Source of the DNA: Eubacterium sp.
GTDB taxonomy: Bacteria; Bacillota; Clostridia; Oscillospirales; Acutalibacteraceae
Length of the DNA: 64,000 nt
Assembly (NCBI GenBank): GCA_017463985.1
Contig: JAFUEH010000001.1
Span: 51,933-115,932 of the forward strand
Direction: 5' to 3'
The position numbers and the translations under genes are program-made. Below the pieces are notes generated by a model. The model made no database searches, was not told where the DNA came from, and saw only the letters and a list, made by a program, of their open reading frames with translations. Below, in pieces: positions 1 through 9,293 of this stretch (the stretch's first letter is position 1; every line of letters starts with the position of its first letter).

Positions 1-2128
1 CATCGACCATCTGATTATAAATATCGGAGGTCGTCTTTCTGTCTTGGTTGTCACCGCAGGTATAAACGCCGTCAGCGATCGCGTTCGCCAGCTCCGCATA
101 CTTATTTTCGCGGTCGATTGCGCCGCGGCTGGTCGGAAGCGGGTTATCGCTTCTGAAATAGCGCAGTGAGCGCGCCAGCCAGTTAGCATAATCGCAGATC
201 ACTGCCAGACTGGTGATACGTGAGAACGCCAGCTTCAAGTTAATATAGCCGGTGTACTGATCAAAATAGGCGATCGAATAGGCCAGGAAGTTATTCTTCA
301 GCGGATGCTGCTCAAAATGCTGTCTGAAATAATCATTCAGCCGATTGGCGTTTGCATCAGTCGATGTCTTAAAACAACGATAGAGCTGATCGGCCGGCAG
401 CGCATCGCCGCGGTTATACAGGTTCACAAGCCCTGTTGCGGTATTCCGAAAGTCCTCGTTTGTAATCACAGAATCAAAAGTGTCCAGCAGGCGAGAGAGG
501 TCATAAACGTCAATGCTGTACGCACTTGCCTCGCCGCCGGCCGTCAGCGTGTTCACTTGACGGACCGCAAAGTCGTTTATCGCGCTCTTAAGCTCCGGCG
601 TGCGCAGGTTACTGATAGACTGAATAATTTCAGTCAGCAGCGCAATGCTGCCGTTAACGGCATACAGGCCGTTCAGGCGGTTGACCACTGCCTCAATAAA
701 ATCCGGATTCGTGTTCAGCCCATCGTCAAGATACGGCTGATTTTTTTCAATATACGACACCTCGGCCATCAGGTCTCTGACGGTGCCGTGCTTTGCAAAC
801 TGCTCGCCGAAATACAGCGCGATCGCGCGGCTGTCCTTATTGATGAAACGGCTGTTTACCACGCCGCCGATCTCAAAATGATCGCCGCAGATCAAAAGCT
901 TTGCCAAAAATTCCTCTTTATTACCGTTGCTGACAGAATAGGCAATGGAGTTTAAAATCAGCTCAATCAGCGCGTCCTTTTCTGCCTCTGTGGCGGAGTC
1001 GTAAATATCGCACACACAGGGGAGCTCCTCCAGGTTGAGGTCGCCGCCCTTCGCAGCGGCTGCGCTGGCGATCAGGCCGCGCATATATGGCAGCACCGGC
1101 TGTGCCGTGCCGAACAGCTTCTGAATATCAAAATACACAGAGGCGGCCAGCGGCAGGGTATCCGGATCGCCCACTACAAACAGCTTCGCGACCTGTTCAA
1201 AGGACGCCATGGCGTCCGGCTTCAGCTGCGCCTGCTCATTGATAATGTCCAGTATGCTGCCGAAGGTTTCCGGCGAAGCATAAAACTGCTTTACCAGCTG
1301 AATATAATCAGAAGGCGTGTCGAGCGTTCCCTCACCGTCAAACAGCACGCGCTGCGAGGTCAGATCAAAGCAGTAATCCCGGTTAATAATGGAGCCGAAC
1401 AGGTTGCCCCTCTCGGCATCGGGCAGGTTACCGCTACTGATGAACGCAATGCTGATATTGGCCGGCAAGCCCTGATTGTTGAGCAGAGTGGTATAGCCGA
1501 TCTGATTGCGCAGGCAATACGGAATGAAATAATAGATTGCCTTTAAAATATCCAGAGACTCGTAAGTGTCCTCGATCTTCTTCGCCACCAGGTACACCTT
1601 TTTGCCGTTGAACACACTATTCATAACAGCGTGCACGATCTGTGCAAAAAAGCTGCCGTCGTACTGGCTGTTGATCAGGGTGATATACTCCGTTTGGGCA
1701 TATTTATCTTCAAACGGCAGCTCCGCCAGCTGGTCCAGCGGCTCATTAGAGCCGTCGACATGAGAGGAAATGAACTGCGTAACACCGGCCAGCTTGCGAA
1801 TATCAAGTGCCTGCGCCGCCAGCTCCGGCGAATCCTTTTTCATAATATAGGCATGCGCAATATGTACGTGCTTAATGCCGTCATAGCTCATATAGTCATA
1901 CGGCTTTGTACCGCACAGCATCACATTGCCGTCCGCCAGCGTCATACGGGTCACAACGTCCAGCTTGCCGGAGGCACCCTTTACGTCAGCACCGTTATAG
2001 GTATATAATTCGTTATAATTCTGCGCGTCGCCTGTGCTGAGACCAACGGAAAACCGAACGGTGTCATAACCGGCGCTTTGAAGAAAATAACCTTTACTGC
2101 TTCGCGTATATAACTGTTGCTCTATCAT
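1..2128 (-). CDS. GAP1-like GTPase-associated protein (partial, 3' end off window)
   Basis: The minus-strand frame is open from an ATG at 2128 to the window edge, about 709 codons with no stop, so the C-terminus is missing. A good ribosome site (AAGGAGACAGCC) precedes the ATG. The N-terminus (IEQQLYTRSSKGYF, then SAGYDTVRFSVGL) and the later FIPYCLRNQIGYTT segment resemble the N-terminal and middle parts of the GTPase-associated protein 1 (GAP1) family, which is known from operons with P-loop GTPases in bacterial conflict-type loci. It starts 11 bp after the stop of the zinc-ribbon GTPase gene and is probably its partner or regulator. No catalytic residues are recognised. The family call rests on remembered motif similarity and operon context, not on a search. 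Confidence 0.6.
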   Translation of the reverse strand, partial: MIEQQLYTRSSKGYFLQSAGYDTVRFSVGLSTGDAQNYNELYTYNGADVKGASGKLDVVTRMTLADGNVMLCGTKPYDYMSYDGIKHVHIAHAYIMKKDSPELAAQALDIRKLAGVTQFISSHVDGSNEPLDQLAELPFEDKYAQTEYITLINSQYDGSFFAQIVHAVMNSVFNGKKVYLVAKKIEDTYESLDILKAIYYFIPYCLRNQIGYTTLLNNQGLPANISIAFISSGNLPDAERGNLFGSIINRDYCFDLTSQRVLFDGEGTLDTPSDYIQLVKQFYASPETFGSILDIINEQAQLKPDAMASFEQVAKLFVVGDPDTLPLAASVYFDIQKLFGTAQPVLPYMRGLIASAAAAKGGDLNLEELPCVCDIYDSATEAEKDALIELILNSIAYSVSNGNKEEFLAKLLICGDHFEIGGVVNSRFINKDSRAIALYFGEQFAKHGTVRDLMAEVSYIEKNQPYLDDGLNTNPDFIEAVVNRLNGLYAVNGSIALLTEIIQSISNLRTPELKSAINDFAVRQVNTLTAGGEASAYSIDVYDLSRLLDTFDSVITNEDFRNTATGLVNLYNRGDALPADQLYRCFKTSTDANANRLNDYFRQHFEQHPLKNNFLAYSIAYFDQYTGYINLKLAFSRITSLAVICDYANWLARSLRYFRSDNPLPTSRGAIDRENKYAELANAIADGVYTCGDNQDRKTTSDIYNQMVD

Positions 2129-2139
2129 GGCTGTCTCCT

Positions 2140-3954
2140 TTATTGATTCAAATACTGCGCGTTGATAATACCGAATTTAGAAAGCACCCAAAGCAACGGC
2201 TCGTCCACACGCCACGGTGTGATCTCACCGTCCAGCACCTTCACGGTTTCTGTCTTTTGCTCACCGGTCGCCGCATCCACTATATCATTTTGATAGGTGA
2301 TATAGCTATAACCGTCCAGCTCCTTGATTGCCTTCTTGTTACCGCTCTCGTCCATCACGATCTTATCGACATAACGGGTACCAAGTGCGGATACAGCGAA
2401 GAACTTGTTATCCGTGAATTTACCGTCAACATAGCTGACATAACCGGAGTCATTGCGCGAGAGCAGCTGCTGACGCACAAAAGCGTCGATCATATCCACG
2501 TCTCTCAGATTGAGGCAATTCACGGTCTTTGTAGTACCGCCGGACAGGATGTGGGCGTTCTCCGCCAGCACACTGTCGTCAATACAGTTATTCTGCACGG
2601 CTCGGTAGATCTCGTCGCTCTTCGTACCGACAAAGGCCACCGGACGGTCATCCTGCGCACTGGCATCCATATCCGAAAATGCAGAATTATAGGTGGTTGT
2701 CAGCCAGTCAAGCGAGGTCGGCTGGTTACCGATACGCGAGGCGCGCTTCTTATCAATCTGTCGCTTTGTATCATTCACCGACTTCAGCGCCGCGATCTCG
2801 TTAGCGGAAAGCTCCTTGCCGATAATGCTCTTGACCTGCTCCGAAAAGCGCTCCATCGTCGCCAGCTCTTCTGTATAACGCTCGCGCAGGCTGCGCTCCT
2901 TGGCTTCCTTTTCTGCCAGCTGACTTTTCAGTCTGTCCTGCATAATACCGGTCGCGTTCGCCACCTGTCTTGCCAGGCTTTCCCGTTCCTCCGCAACGCC
3001 TTGAATCATCGCACGGGTGTTTTCAACATCCGGCAGGTTGACGTTCAGACGGCTCAGCGCGTCATACTGATCCGGCGAAAAGCCCATGCCGCTGTACACC
3101 GCGTTAATGCTCTCCTGCAGCTCACGGATATTATTCTTTTTACACGCGTCATAGAGCGAACGCGTCGCCGTGAGGTCAAAGAGCAAAATCAAGCCATCCG
3201 CGTGCTGGAACTGATCCTGGCTATACTTGGCGATATCGTCCGGCGTTGACTCACCCGGAAAATCATAAAAGCTAAGAACCGTCGTGGCGCGTGTAACGTT
3301 GTTATACAGCTTGCAGATGATGGGACGGATGTAACCGCGGTTGGTGGCAACGATCTCGCCGTTTTCAATCGCTTTCTTCTGCTGTCTGTAATCCTCTATC
3401 ATCGACGGTTCCTCGAAGTTAAAGGTGAAATTATTAAATTTACGGTTAATGTTGAGCATCTCAGCAATCAGGCTGTTGATGAACACCGTTTTACCGATCT
3501 GGGTAGAACCGATTACCGCGATTACCTTTGCATCGCCGTTACCTGCAGAGGAAGGAATCTTATTGTGGCAATGCGGACAAAGCCTGGTTTTGGCCGGCAC
3601 ATTAGAGCCAGCCGGCGTAAACTCATCCAGGATCTTGACCTTTTTGCCGTCCGTTGTGCTGACAATCTTATAGGTAGCATTACCCGGATCTACAGCCGGA
3701 TTATACGCCTTTCTCACGACGCACGGATAGCTGCTGTGCTTGAAGTCCGTATAGAAGGCTTTTAACAGCTGATCCTCCTCAACCTCGTCTGAGGCATCCG
3801 CTCTGAAATGTACATCGTTCACAGAAAACTGCTTAAAGCAGTAAGGGCATACGATCATGCCCTTCTTTCTGTTTTTGGCAGCCGTCTTTTCATTCTTCTT
3901 GACCTTGGCTGCCTTGTCGTTGTTGTTTCCTTTTAATTTATCAAACAGTCCCAC
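2140..3954 (-). CDS. Zinc-ribbon GTPase with coiled-coil insert (double-GTPase 2 type)
   Basis: 604 aa from a GTG start preceded by AGGAGGGG at a rather long spacing. Two CxxC pairs (CPYC at 36-39, CPHC at 126-129) form a probable split zinc ribbon ahead of the GTPase. An intact Walker A (GSTQIGKT, 149-156), a switch-II-like DFPG (231-234) and a base-recognition TKSD (444-447) define a TRAFAC-type GTPase. Between the DFPG and TKSD motifs lies a long charged helical region (about 315-405) that reads as a coiled coil. The layout fits the double-GTPase 2 family. Membrane recruitment or filament regulation next to a tubulin-like protein is inferred from context. It lies between a pseudo-GTPase paralogue and the GAP1-like gene in one tight operon. 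Confidence 0.7.
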   Translation of the reverse strand: MGLFDKLKGNNNDKAAKVKKNEKTAAKNRKKGMIVCPYCFKQFSVNDVHFRADASDEVEEDQLLKAFYTDFKHSSYPCVVRKAYNPAVDPGNATYKIVSTTDGKKVKILDEFTPAGSNVPAKTRLCPHCHNKIPSSAGNGDAKVIAVIGSTQIGKTVFINSLIAEMLNINRKFNNFTFNFEEPSMIEDYRQQKKAIENGEIVATNRGYIRPIICKLYNNVTRATTVLSFYDFPGESTPDDIAKYSQDQFQHADGLILLFDLTATRSLYDACKKNNIRELQESINAVYSGMGFSPDQYDALSRLNVNLPDVENTRAMIQGVAEERESLARQVANATGIMQDRLKSQLAEKEAKERSLRERYTEELATMERFSEQVKSIIGKELSANEIAALKSVNDTKRQIDKKRASRIGNQPTSLDWLTTTYNSAFSDMDASAQDDRPVAFVGTKSDEIYRAVQNNCIDDSVLAENAHILSGGTTKTVNCLNLRDVDMIDAFVRQQLLSRNDSGYVSYVDGKFTDNKFFAVSALGTRYVDKIVMDESGNKKAIKELDGYSYITYQNDIVDAATGEQKTETVKVLDGEITPWRVDEPLLWVLSKFGIINAQYLNQ

Positions 3955-3987
3955 GGTTTATTTTGTCCCCTCCTGTACCTTGCTAAT

Positions 3988-5268
3988 TTATGCCTGCGGC
4001 GGCTGTGCTGCCTGTGGCGGTTGCGTTGCCTGCGGCGGTTGCGCTACCTGCGGCGGTTGTGCTGCCTGCGGCGGTTGCGTTGCCTGCGGCTGTTGCGCTA
4101 CCTGCAACGGCTGTGTTGCCTGCGGCGGCTGCGCTGTCTGTGGCGGTTGCGCTGCCTGTGGCGTCTCCTTTTGCTTCAGCTCTTTCAGATTGAAGCTCTT
4201 GATGAGCCATTTGATCGGATTTTCAAAATCCGGTGTTGCAGCGCCGCTCACATTACCGACGCTGAAAAAGCAATTATTACGCAGCGTGCTTTCCACAGTG
4301 ATACGTAAATTGTTGTCCAGCTCGCTCAAAACACTGTCTGTGTAACCGTCGATCGCATCCGCCTCATAATTGCCAAAGCTGCGCCGATCCGGCGTAATAT
4401 GGGTTTTGTGTGAATAAAGATAGTCCTTGTCCGTCAGCACGATCGCCGCCGGGAAGGCATCCTCTGCAGTGCCGCTGTAGCCAATGGTACCGCCGATATG
4501 CAGCAGGTATTCCATCGCGTTGGTATTATCCACAGAGCGATGCACACTGCGGTCCATAAAGCACTCCAGATCGCTGTACTCCTCTACCAGGATCATACCG
4601 TTAGCCATTGCCAGCAGATCATGCAGCAGCGCCGGAGAATAACGGCCGAGCTCCTCCATGCCGAGCGGTAAGTAGGTCACCGTGAATTCACACAGCAAAC
4701 TGCCTTTAATACTGTAGAGCAGCTTGCCCATCAGCAGCTTTTCCTCCTCAAAGGTCAGCCCGTCCATCGCGTTGGTGTCCAGCGCCCGTGCAACCTGCTC
4801 CTGCGGCGAGAAAAAGTCGACATATTCTATCGTACAGTCGCGGTACAATACCTCAAACAGCTTTTTTGTGTACTGAAAAGCCAGCTCCGCGTTGCTGCCG
4901 GCAACAATAATATTGGCCGTATTGACAAAGCCGATATTCGGCGGCAGCGGATTGTGACAAACAGGACAGAGGCGTTCCTGTGAAACAGCGCCGCTTTCGT
5001 CGGTATACGCCACCGGCACCTGCCGCAGCGCCTTGTTCATCACCGTGATGACGCCTCTGCCGTGCCCGCGAGAGGTAACGGCCATATTGCGAAAGCAGAA
5101 TTCCGTTTTATCTCCCGTCACCTGCTGACGGTACTGTGTCAGCTTCTGATCCGGCTTATTGGCCAGATACGGACTTAAACTGCGGAACTGAATGTGATCC
5201 AGCTTCGACTGATGTAAACAGAACGGGCATACAAATGTATCCCCGATTTTGTTGATTTTGTTACTCAT
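3988..5268 (-). CDS. Zinc-ribbon pseudo-GTPase with Gln/Pro repeat tail
   Basis: 426 aa. It is a paralogue of the downstream GTPase: CPFC (14-17) and CPVC (101-104) sit in the same split-ribbon arrangement, followed by a beta-strand and loop where the P-loop should be. That loop reads GSNAELA (124-130), so the Walker A lysine and Ser/Thr are gone. No DxxG or NKxD-like motif is evident. The last 55 or so residues are a 6-residue repeat of the QPPQA(T/A) type, which should be disordered and may tether or bind a partner. The ATG at 5268 has GGAG upstream. It is probably a structural or regulatory subunit of the active GTPase (inference). The exact fold beyond the shared ribbon layout is uncertain. 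Confidence 0.65.
   Translation of the reverse strand: MSNKINKIGDTFVCPFCLHQSKLDHIQFRSLSPYLANKPDQKLTQYRQQVTGDKTEFCFRNMAVTSRGHGRGVITVMNKALRQVPVAYTDESGAVSQERLCPVCHNPLPPNIGFVNTANIIVAGSNAELAFQYTKKLFEVLYRDCTIEYVDFFSPQEQVARALDTNAMDGLTFEEEKLLMGKLLYSIKGSLLCEFTVTYLPLGMEELGRYSPALLHDLLAMANGMILVEEYSDLECFMDRSVHRSVDNTNAMEYLLHIGGTIGYSGTAEDAFPAAIVLTDKDYLYSHKTHITPDRRSFGNYEADAIDGYTDSVLSELDNNLRITVESTLRNNCFFSVGNVSGAATPDFENPIKWLIKSFNLKELKQKETPQAAQPPQTAQPPQATQPLQVAQQPQATQPPQAAQPPQVAQPPQATQPPQAAQPPQA
3990..4165 (-). repeat. In-frame 18-bp tandem repeat encoding Gln/Pro hexapeptides
   Basis: About nine imperfect copies of an 18-bp unit lie at the 3' end of the pseudo-GTPase gene and encode [12 protein letters not shown] variants. 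Translated on the plus strand the same DNA gives a spurious Cys/Gly-rich ORF. The unit length keeps frame, so copy number could vary between strains without disrupting the protein. Confidence 0.85.
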
Positions 5269-5290
5269 GTTTGCTTGCTTCTCCGAAAAA

Positions 5291-5917
5291 TTATCCGCCG
5301 ATCAAAACGTAGGAATTTGCCATCTGACTATCCCTGAATTCCAGCTGAATGCCCGTCTCACTATATTGTGCCATACTGATTCTTGCCGTCTTAACCACAG
5401 CAGGCAGCGGGAAGAAAAAGCCGTTCATCACATAGCCGATCGTACCGGCCGCCAGCTCCTGGTCACAGTTGATTACCAGCTCCGCCGGCGTCACGCTTTT
5501 TATCTTGCCGAACAGGTTCTTGGTGATCACCTGCGGTGTAAAGCTGTACGTAATGGGAATTTTCACCTGCACCACTTTGACAATGTTCGTTTTGTCATCC
5601 TCCGGCGCCAGCTGCACGCGGCAGTGCTCGCCGTTTTGAAAGATCACCGGTGCAATACGGTAATAGGTATCGCCCTCCGCGCTGGCCGGCAGCTGAAAGC
5701 GTCTGTTTTGGTGGTTAAACGCCTCCAGCGACACGCGCATCGCCCGATCGAACTGATAATTTTCTCCGCCCTCGTCGCAGGGAATCACGTCCAGCGCGAT
5801 CACGCTGATGCCGCTGGGGTCATTAATATTCAGCAACGGAATATGTACATTGATTTTATTCGGCTCCGGTGCCCGTTCCAGCACGACTGACCGAATGAAC
5901 AAACTTTCAAAAGCCAT
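5291..5917 (-). CDS. Hypothetical beta-rich protein of the GTPase/tubulin operon
   Basis: 208 aa, not recognised. The ATG at 5917 follows GGAAGG and starts 2 bp after the stop of the membrane vWA gene, so the two are co-transcribed and probably coupled. There is no signal peptide or membrane segment. Alternating hydrophobic and polar residues with many Val/Ile strands and few helices suggest an all-beta fold. Two stretches (KINVHIPLLNIND and VKIPITYSFTP) look like edge strands of a sandwich. It may be an adaptor between the membrane vWA protein and the GTPases, but only position supports that. Confidence 0.6.
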   Translation of the reverse strand: MAFESLFIRSVVLERAPEPNKINVHIPLLNINDPSGISVIALDVIPCDEGGENYQFDRAMRVSLEAFNHQNRRFQLPASAEGDTYYRIAPVIFQNGEHCRVQLAPEDDKTNIVKVVQVKIPITYSFTPQVITKNLFGKIKSVTPAELVINCDQELAAGTIGYVMNGFFFPLPAVVKTARISMAQYSETGIQLEFRDSQMANSYVLIGG

Positions 5918-5919
5918 CG

Positions 5920-7230
5920 TTAAAACCTTCCTATCGGACCGGTATAATCGTTACCGGTGGTACTCTGTCCGAATTGATTCACCTGTTGCGAGCCGTACAT
6001 AGCGGTGGGATCCCACTGATTGGCCGGCTTCGCAAACTCGTCCTTGATCTCGTAGGAAATTGCCGCCGTAAAGATGCAGACCACAATGGAAAGCAAAATA
6101 TCCATCAAGGTACGGCAGAAGCGTGTATTCAGGTAAGCATACATACCGAGCTCCATAGCCAGACCGGCTAACAGACCGGTGACGGCGCCGCCCAGCAGCA
6201 GGTTTTTGAAAAGCTGCTTGTTGTCAAACATCGCACCGATCGCCGTGCCGAGCAGCAGACCGAACAGTGCAATAAAGATGACGCGCTCAATGCCGTAAAT
6301 CGCGGTCGTTCTCTCTCTGCCGTAGCGTCTTGCCAGCAGCAGGCGAGAGTTGCCGATATGGCGCTTAATGTTGGTGAATACGCCTACCAGCTGGTCAGCT
6401 GACTGAATGTCGTAATAATTACCGCCGGTACCGTCCGCCAGCTCGTTCATGATCTTGCCGCTGGAGAACATGCTGATACCGAGACCGATACAGTCAACCG
6501 AAATGTTGTTTTTGGTGCACTCCTGGATAATCGGATTGGTATCGAAGAAATCCTCACCGTCCGACAGCAGTACCAGCGCCATGCTTCTGCCCGGGATCGC
6601 CTGGCTCTTCACATCCTCCAGCGCCATGGTCAGCGCGCCGTTAATATCCGTTCCGCCGCCGTCGTTATAGGCATTGTCGATCGCGGCGTGCATCTGCTCC
6701 TTACCGGCAGCGGTTGCATACTGAAAATCGAATACCGGCGTTACGGTATCGCTGAAAAGATAGTAAGCCACACGTTTGGAATCGTCCAGCTCATCGATCA
6801 GCTTGTTGACCTCGGAATAGCGGAGCTCCTGCGGGTCGTTGCCGTACATACTGCCGGAATCGTCAATAATAAATACATAGTCGTCGATCGGAGGCGCCGC
6901 TACCTGCTTTACATTCAGACCGTAGATGAACTGCGTCAGGCAGCCCGTGCCGAACATCAGGATCGCTGCCAGCGGAATCACGATCAGTGCATTTTTCCAA
7001 TCCTTGCTCTGCCACTTAACACCGGTCAGACGCGGCTTGATTTTCTCTGCAAGCAGACACATCGTCAGCACGCACAGGCCAAATACGCCAAAATACATAC
7101 CGACCAGCAGTACGTTCGGGATACGGTACATATAGAAGTTAATGATCGCCTCACCGAAGATGTAGCCAATGATGCCGCCGATGATAGAAAACACCAGCAT
7201 CAGTCCGTTAATATGTCTTGATTTGTTCAT
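5920..7230 (-). CDS. Membrane-anchored vWA-domain protein (3+3 TM helices)
   Basis: 436 aa. Three hydrophobic helices in residues 8-105 are followed by a von Willebrand factor A domain with a complete metal site: DDSGSM (123-128), the GGGTD threonine about 70 residues later, and LLSDGED. Three more helices follow (about 290-400), then a Gly/Gln-rich polar tail. vWA domains with an intact MIDAS bind Mg2+ and a partner acidic residue, so this is likely the membrane docking component of the operon. Which side of the membrane holds the vWA domain is not clear, because the positive charges near helix 4 conflict with an outside placement. The ATG has AGGAGGTAA upstream; the previous gene ends 5 bp away. 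Confidence 0.75.
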   Translation of the reverse strand: MNKSRHINGLMLVFSIIGGIIGYIFGEAIINFYMYRIPNVLLVGMYFGVFGLCVLTMCLLAEKIKPRLTGVKWQSKDWKNALIVIPLAAILMFGTGCLTQFIYGLNVKQVAAPPIDDYVFIIDDSGSMYGNDPQELRYSEVNKLIDELDDSKRVAYYLFSDTVTPVFDFQYATAAGKEQMHAAIDNAYNDGGGTDINGALTMALEDVKSQAIPGRSMALVLLSDGEDFFDTNPIIQECTKNNISVDCIGLGISMFSSGKIMNELADGTGGNYYDIQSADQLVGVFTNIKRHIGNSRLLLARRYGRERTTAIYGIERVIFIALFGLLLGTAIGAMFDNKQLFKNLLLGGAVTGLLAGLAMELGMYAYLNTRFCRTLMDILLSIVVCIFTAAISYEIKDEFAKPANQWDPTAMYGSQQVNQFGQSTTGNDYTGPIGRF

Positions 7231-7235
7231 GAGCG

Positions 7236-9140
7236 TTACCTCCTGTTAATATTCTGTAAAACGGTTAAATCGTCGGCCGCAGCCACCGTTCTGTAGGACA
7301 GGCACCGGAAAATGGAGGTACCCTTGACGTTCAGCACAGAAAAGTCGCCGTTCTTCGCCCGTTCATTCATGAGGTCAACCACCTTGCTCTTGTGGTTGCC
7401 GTCTACCGTCATATCTGTCATAATTATTTGCCGTGTCGTCTGCGTCTGATTCGTCACGCACATCGACAAATCAGCCTTTGCCAGCTGATTGCTCAGCCAA
7501 TGACCGGCCTCGTCATAGCTCAGGTTTTCAATGTCCTGCTCATAGCTGTTCATCTGGCCGAGCAGCACCGTCCTGACAACATGCTCTTCAAAGAAATTGA
7601 AGATCGTTCTTTCAAAATTATCGATATTGTCAACATCCAGGACAATATCATTACTTTTAATAATACTTTGAATCGTGGCCGTTTTTTCAATCACGGCGCC
7701 CTCATAGCGCTTGGCCAGCGCCATGTTCATTTCGTTGTCCATGGCGATCGCTTCGTTCTTGCAGCGCTCGGTAGCGTCCCTGATGCTGCGCATCGTTTTG
7801 TCAATCTTGGTCACGATATTGGCGTCAGGGTCGCTGAGGTATCTCAGCACCACCTGTCTGGCAGTCGAGATCATCTCATTGACCTTGCTTTGGATAATAT
7901 CCATGATAATGCCATCCACGGCAGCGTCCTCGCGCGCCGTAAACTGGTAGCTCTTGGCTTCATAAGCGTTTGACGCACCAAAGCCCTGCAGCAGCTGCTG
8001 CTCCTTCGCCCTGATGGTTTCCGCCAGCTTTTTGGTATTGTCTAAGCCGTACTGATTAAAATAGTTCATTAGATACGCTACGAAGGCTTCACGTATCTGC
8101 TCCTCGCTGAGCGTATTGATATGGCGCCTGTTCAGATTGATTTCCACAAAATCCCGAATAGCGTTGTTATATTCTGCGTCGATCGCTTTAAACGGATATA
8201 ACCCGTCCGTCAGCTGATTCCGGCGCAGCAGGTATTTGGTGTTAGCAAGGCACTCCTGCGCAAAGGCTTCGATCGCGCCGACCTGCTGTCTCAGGAGCGT
8301 ATTACGAATATCAAAGCTGTATTCCGGCGGAATCTTGCTCCCGTGCTGGAATACATCCAGAATCGTATCGGAGAAAATATCGAAGCCGATAATGTACACG
8401 GTTTCCATCGGCAGGTCCGCCTTAGAAAAGCCGGTCAGCACACTCTTGCCGGCTACCACGCAGTCATTCAGCGAGGCAGGCTTGTCCACGTTATTAATGA
8501 TAATAATATTAGAAGCGACGCTGTTATAGATCGTCGTCTTAGGAATCGGCTGGTTAGAAACCTCAGACACATCGCCAAACAGCAAGGACTTGATGGAGAA
8601 ACGGAACTCTGGCGAAAGCAATGTTTCCTGTAAAGAAAAATAGAACTCGCTCAGCTTTTCGCACATCTCCAAACTGGCAGTAGAAATAAGAGAATACAGA
8701 TAGGTATCCATGTTAGAAAAGCGGAATGACGTTTTCTTGTAAATCGTCGTCAGGATCTCCTTCAGCCAGTCCACCGCACCGTCATAGGTTTTCATAACGA
8801 TATTGACGGATAAGGTGTGCGCGTCCGTGGCGGTAGAATCGCCCAGCGCCTGATCACAGACCTTGCCCAAGACGTCCTGTAACGTTGCTGTCTCCTTAAT
8901 CGTGGCATACGCAACAGAGTCGTAATTCATCCAGAAATTGCCCGTCAGCGCTTCCACCGTGTTACGGCAGGTATCGAGATCGATCACCGGCTCCTTGCCG
9001 TCCTCAGCCGCCTCATTATCCAAAAACAGCACGATCATCGGATGATCGTGTTTTTTACGCGCCTCGATGGTGGTGTCCACGTTTTTTCTATACGCCTGTA
9101 TATATTCTTTTGCTCGTAAAATAATGTCCTTATCTTCCAT
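7236..9140 (-). CDS. Hypothetical 634-aa helical protein of the tubulin-like operon
   Basis: Not recognised. The frame extends to a TTG at 9230, but that codon has no ribosome site and would add a low-complexity Ala-rich leader. The ATG at 9140 (MEDKDIILRAKEY) has GGAG 11 bp upstream and is preferred. No signal peptide or membrane segment is seen. The N-terminal 250 residues mix strands (PMIVLFLDN, IIIINNVD, VYIIGFDIF) and helices; the C-terminal half is strongly helical (about 350-550) with likely coiled coils. No Walker A motif is present. Its place between the tubulin-like and membrane vWA genes suggests it links filament to membrane, but this is inference. Confidence 0.65.
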   Translation of the reverse strand: MEDKDIILRAKEYIQAYRKNVDTTIEARKKHDHPMIVLFLDNEAAEDGKEPVIDLDTCRNTVEALTGNFWMNYDSVAYATIKETATLQDVLGKVCDQALGDSTATDAHTLSVNIVMKTYDGAVDWLKEILTTIYKKTSFRFSNMDTYLYSLISTASLEMCEKLSEFYFSLQETLLSPEFRFSIKSLLFGDVSEVSNQPIPKTTIYNSVASNIIIINNVDKPASLNDCVVAGKSVLTGFSKADLPMETVYIIGFDIFSDTILDVFQHGSKIPPEYSFDIRNTLLRQQVGAIEAFAQECLANTKYLLRRNQLTDGLYPFKAIDAEYNNAIRDFVEINLNRRHINTLSEEQIREAFVAYLMNYFNQYGLDNTKKLAETIRAKEQQLLQGFGASNAYEAKSYQFTAREDAAVDGIIMDIIQSKVNEMISTARQVVLRYLSDPDANIVTKIDKTMRSIRDATERCKNEAIAMDNEMNMALAKRYEGAVIEKTATIQSIIKSNDIVLDVDNIDNFERTIFNFFEEHVVRTVLLGQMNSYEQDIENLSYDEAGHWLSNQLAKADLSMCVTNQTQTTRQIIMTDMTVDGNHKSKVVDLMNERAKNGDFSVLNVKGTSIFRCLSYRTVAAADDLTVLQNINRR

Positions 9141-9235
9141 AATGTCAACCGCTCCAAAAGATGATTGCACAGCTGCCGCCGCTTGTATTGCATTGGCGGC
9201 AGCCGTCTGCGCCGTGACCGGCGCTTTCAAGTTTT

Positions 9236-9259
9236 GGGAGGGCAGCTCACTGCCCTCCC
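9236..9259 (-). other. GC-rich intercistronic hairpin after the tubulin-like gene
   Basis: A perfect 10-bp inverted repeat (GGGAGGGCAG / CTGCCCTCCC) with a 4-nt loop lies between the tubulin-like stop (9294) and the next start (9140). On the minus transcript it is followed by AAAAC, not a U-run, so it is not a standard terminator. It could stabilise the upstream message or set the ratio of tubulin-like protein to downstream subunits. Confidence 0.6.
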
Positions 9260-9293
9260 GTTATGAATTGTGCATTACAGCACCGCAAGGGGC

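Noticed and set aside
305-2008. Plus-strand ORFs of 65-216 codons
   Set aside because: They are antisense to the continuous 709-codon minus frame of the GAP1-like gene, which has a good ribosome site and coding-like composition.
3990-4165. Possible CRISPR-like array
   Set aside because: Units are 18 bp, contiguous, in frame and without spacers, so it is a protein repeat. No CRISPR array was found in the window.
3857-4345. Cys/Gly-repeat plus-strand ORF (CGGCAACGGC type)
   Set aside because: It is the complement of the 18-bp Gln/Pro repeat in the pseudo-GTPase gene; no ribosome site or promoter.
7236-9230. TTG start at 9230 for the 634-aa gene
   Set aside because: No ribosome site, overlaps the region just after a hairpin, and adds an Ala-rich leader; the ATG at 9140 is better.
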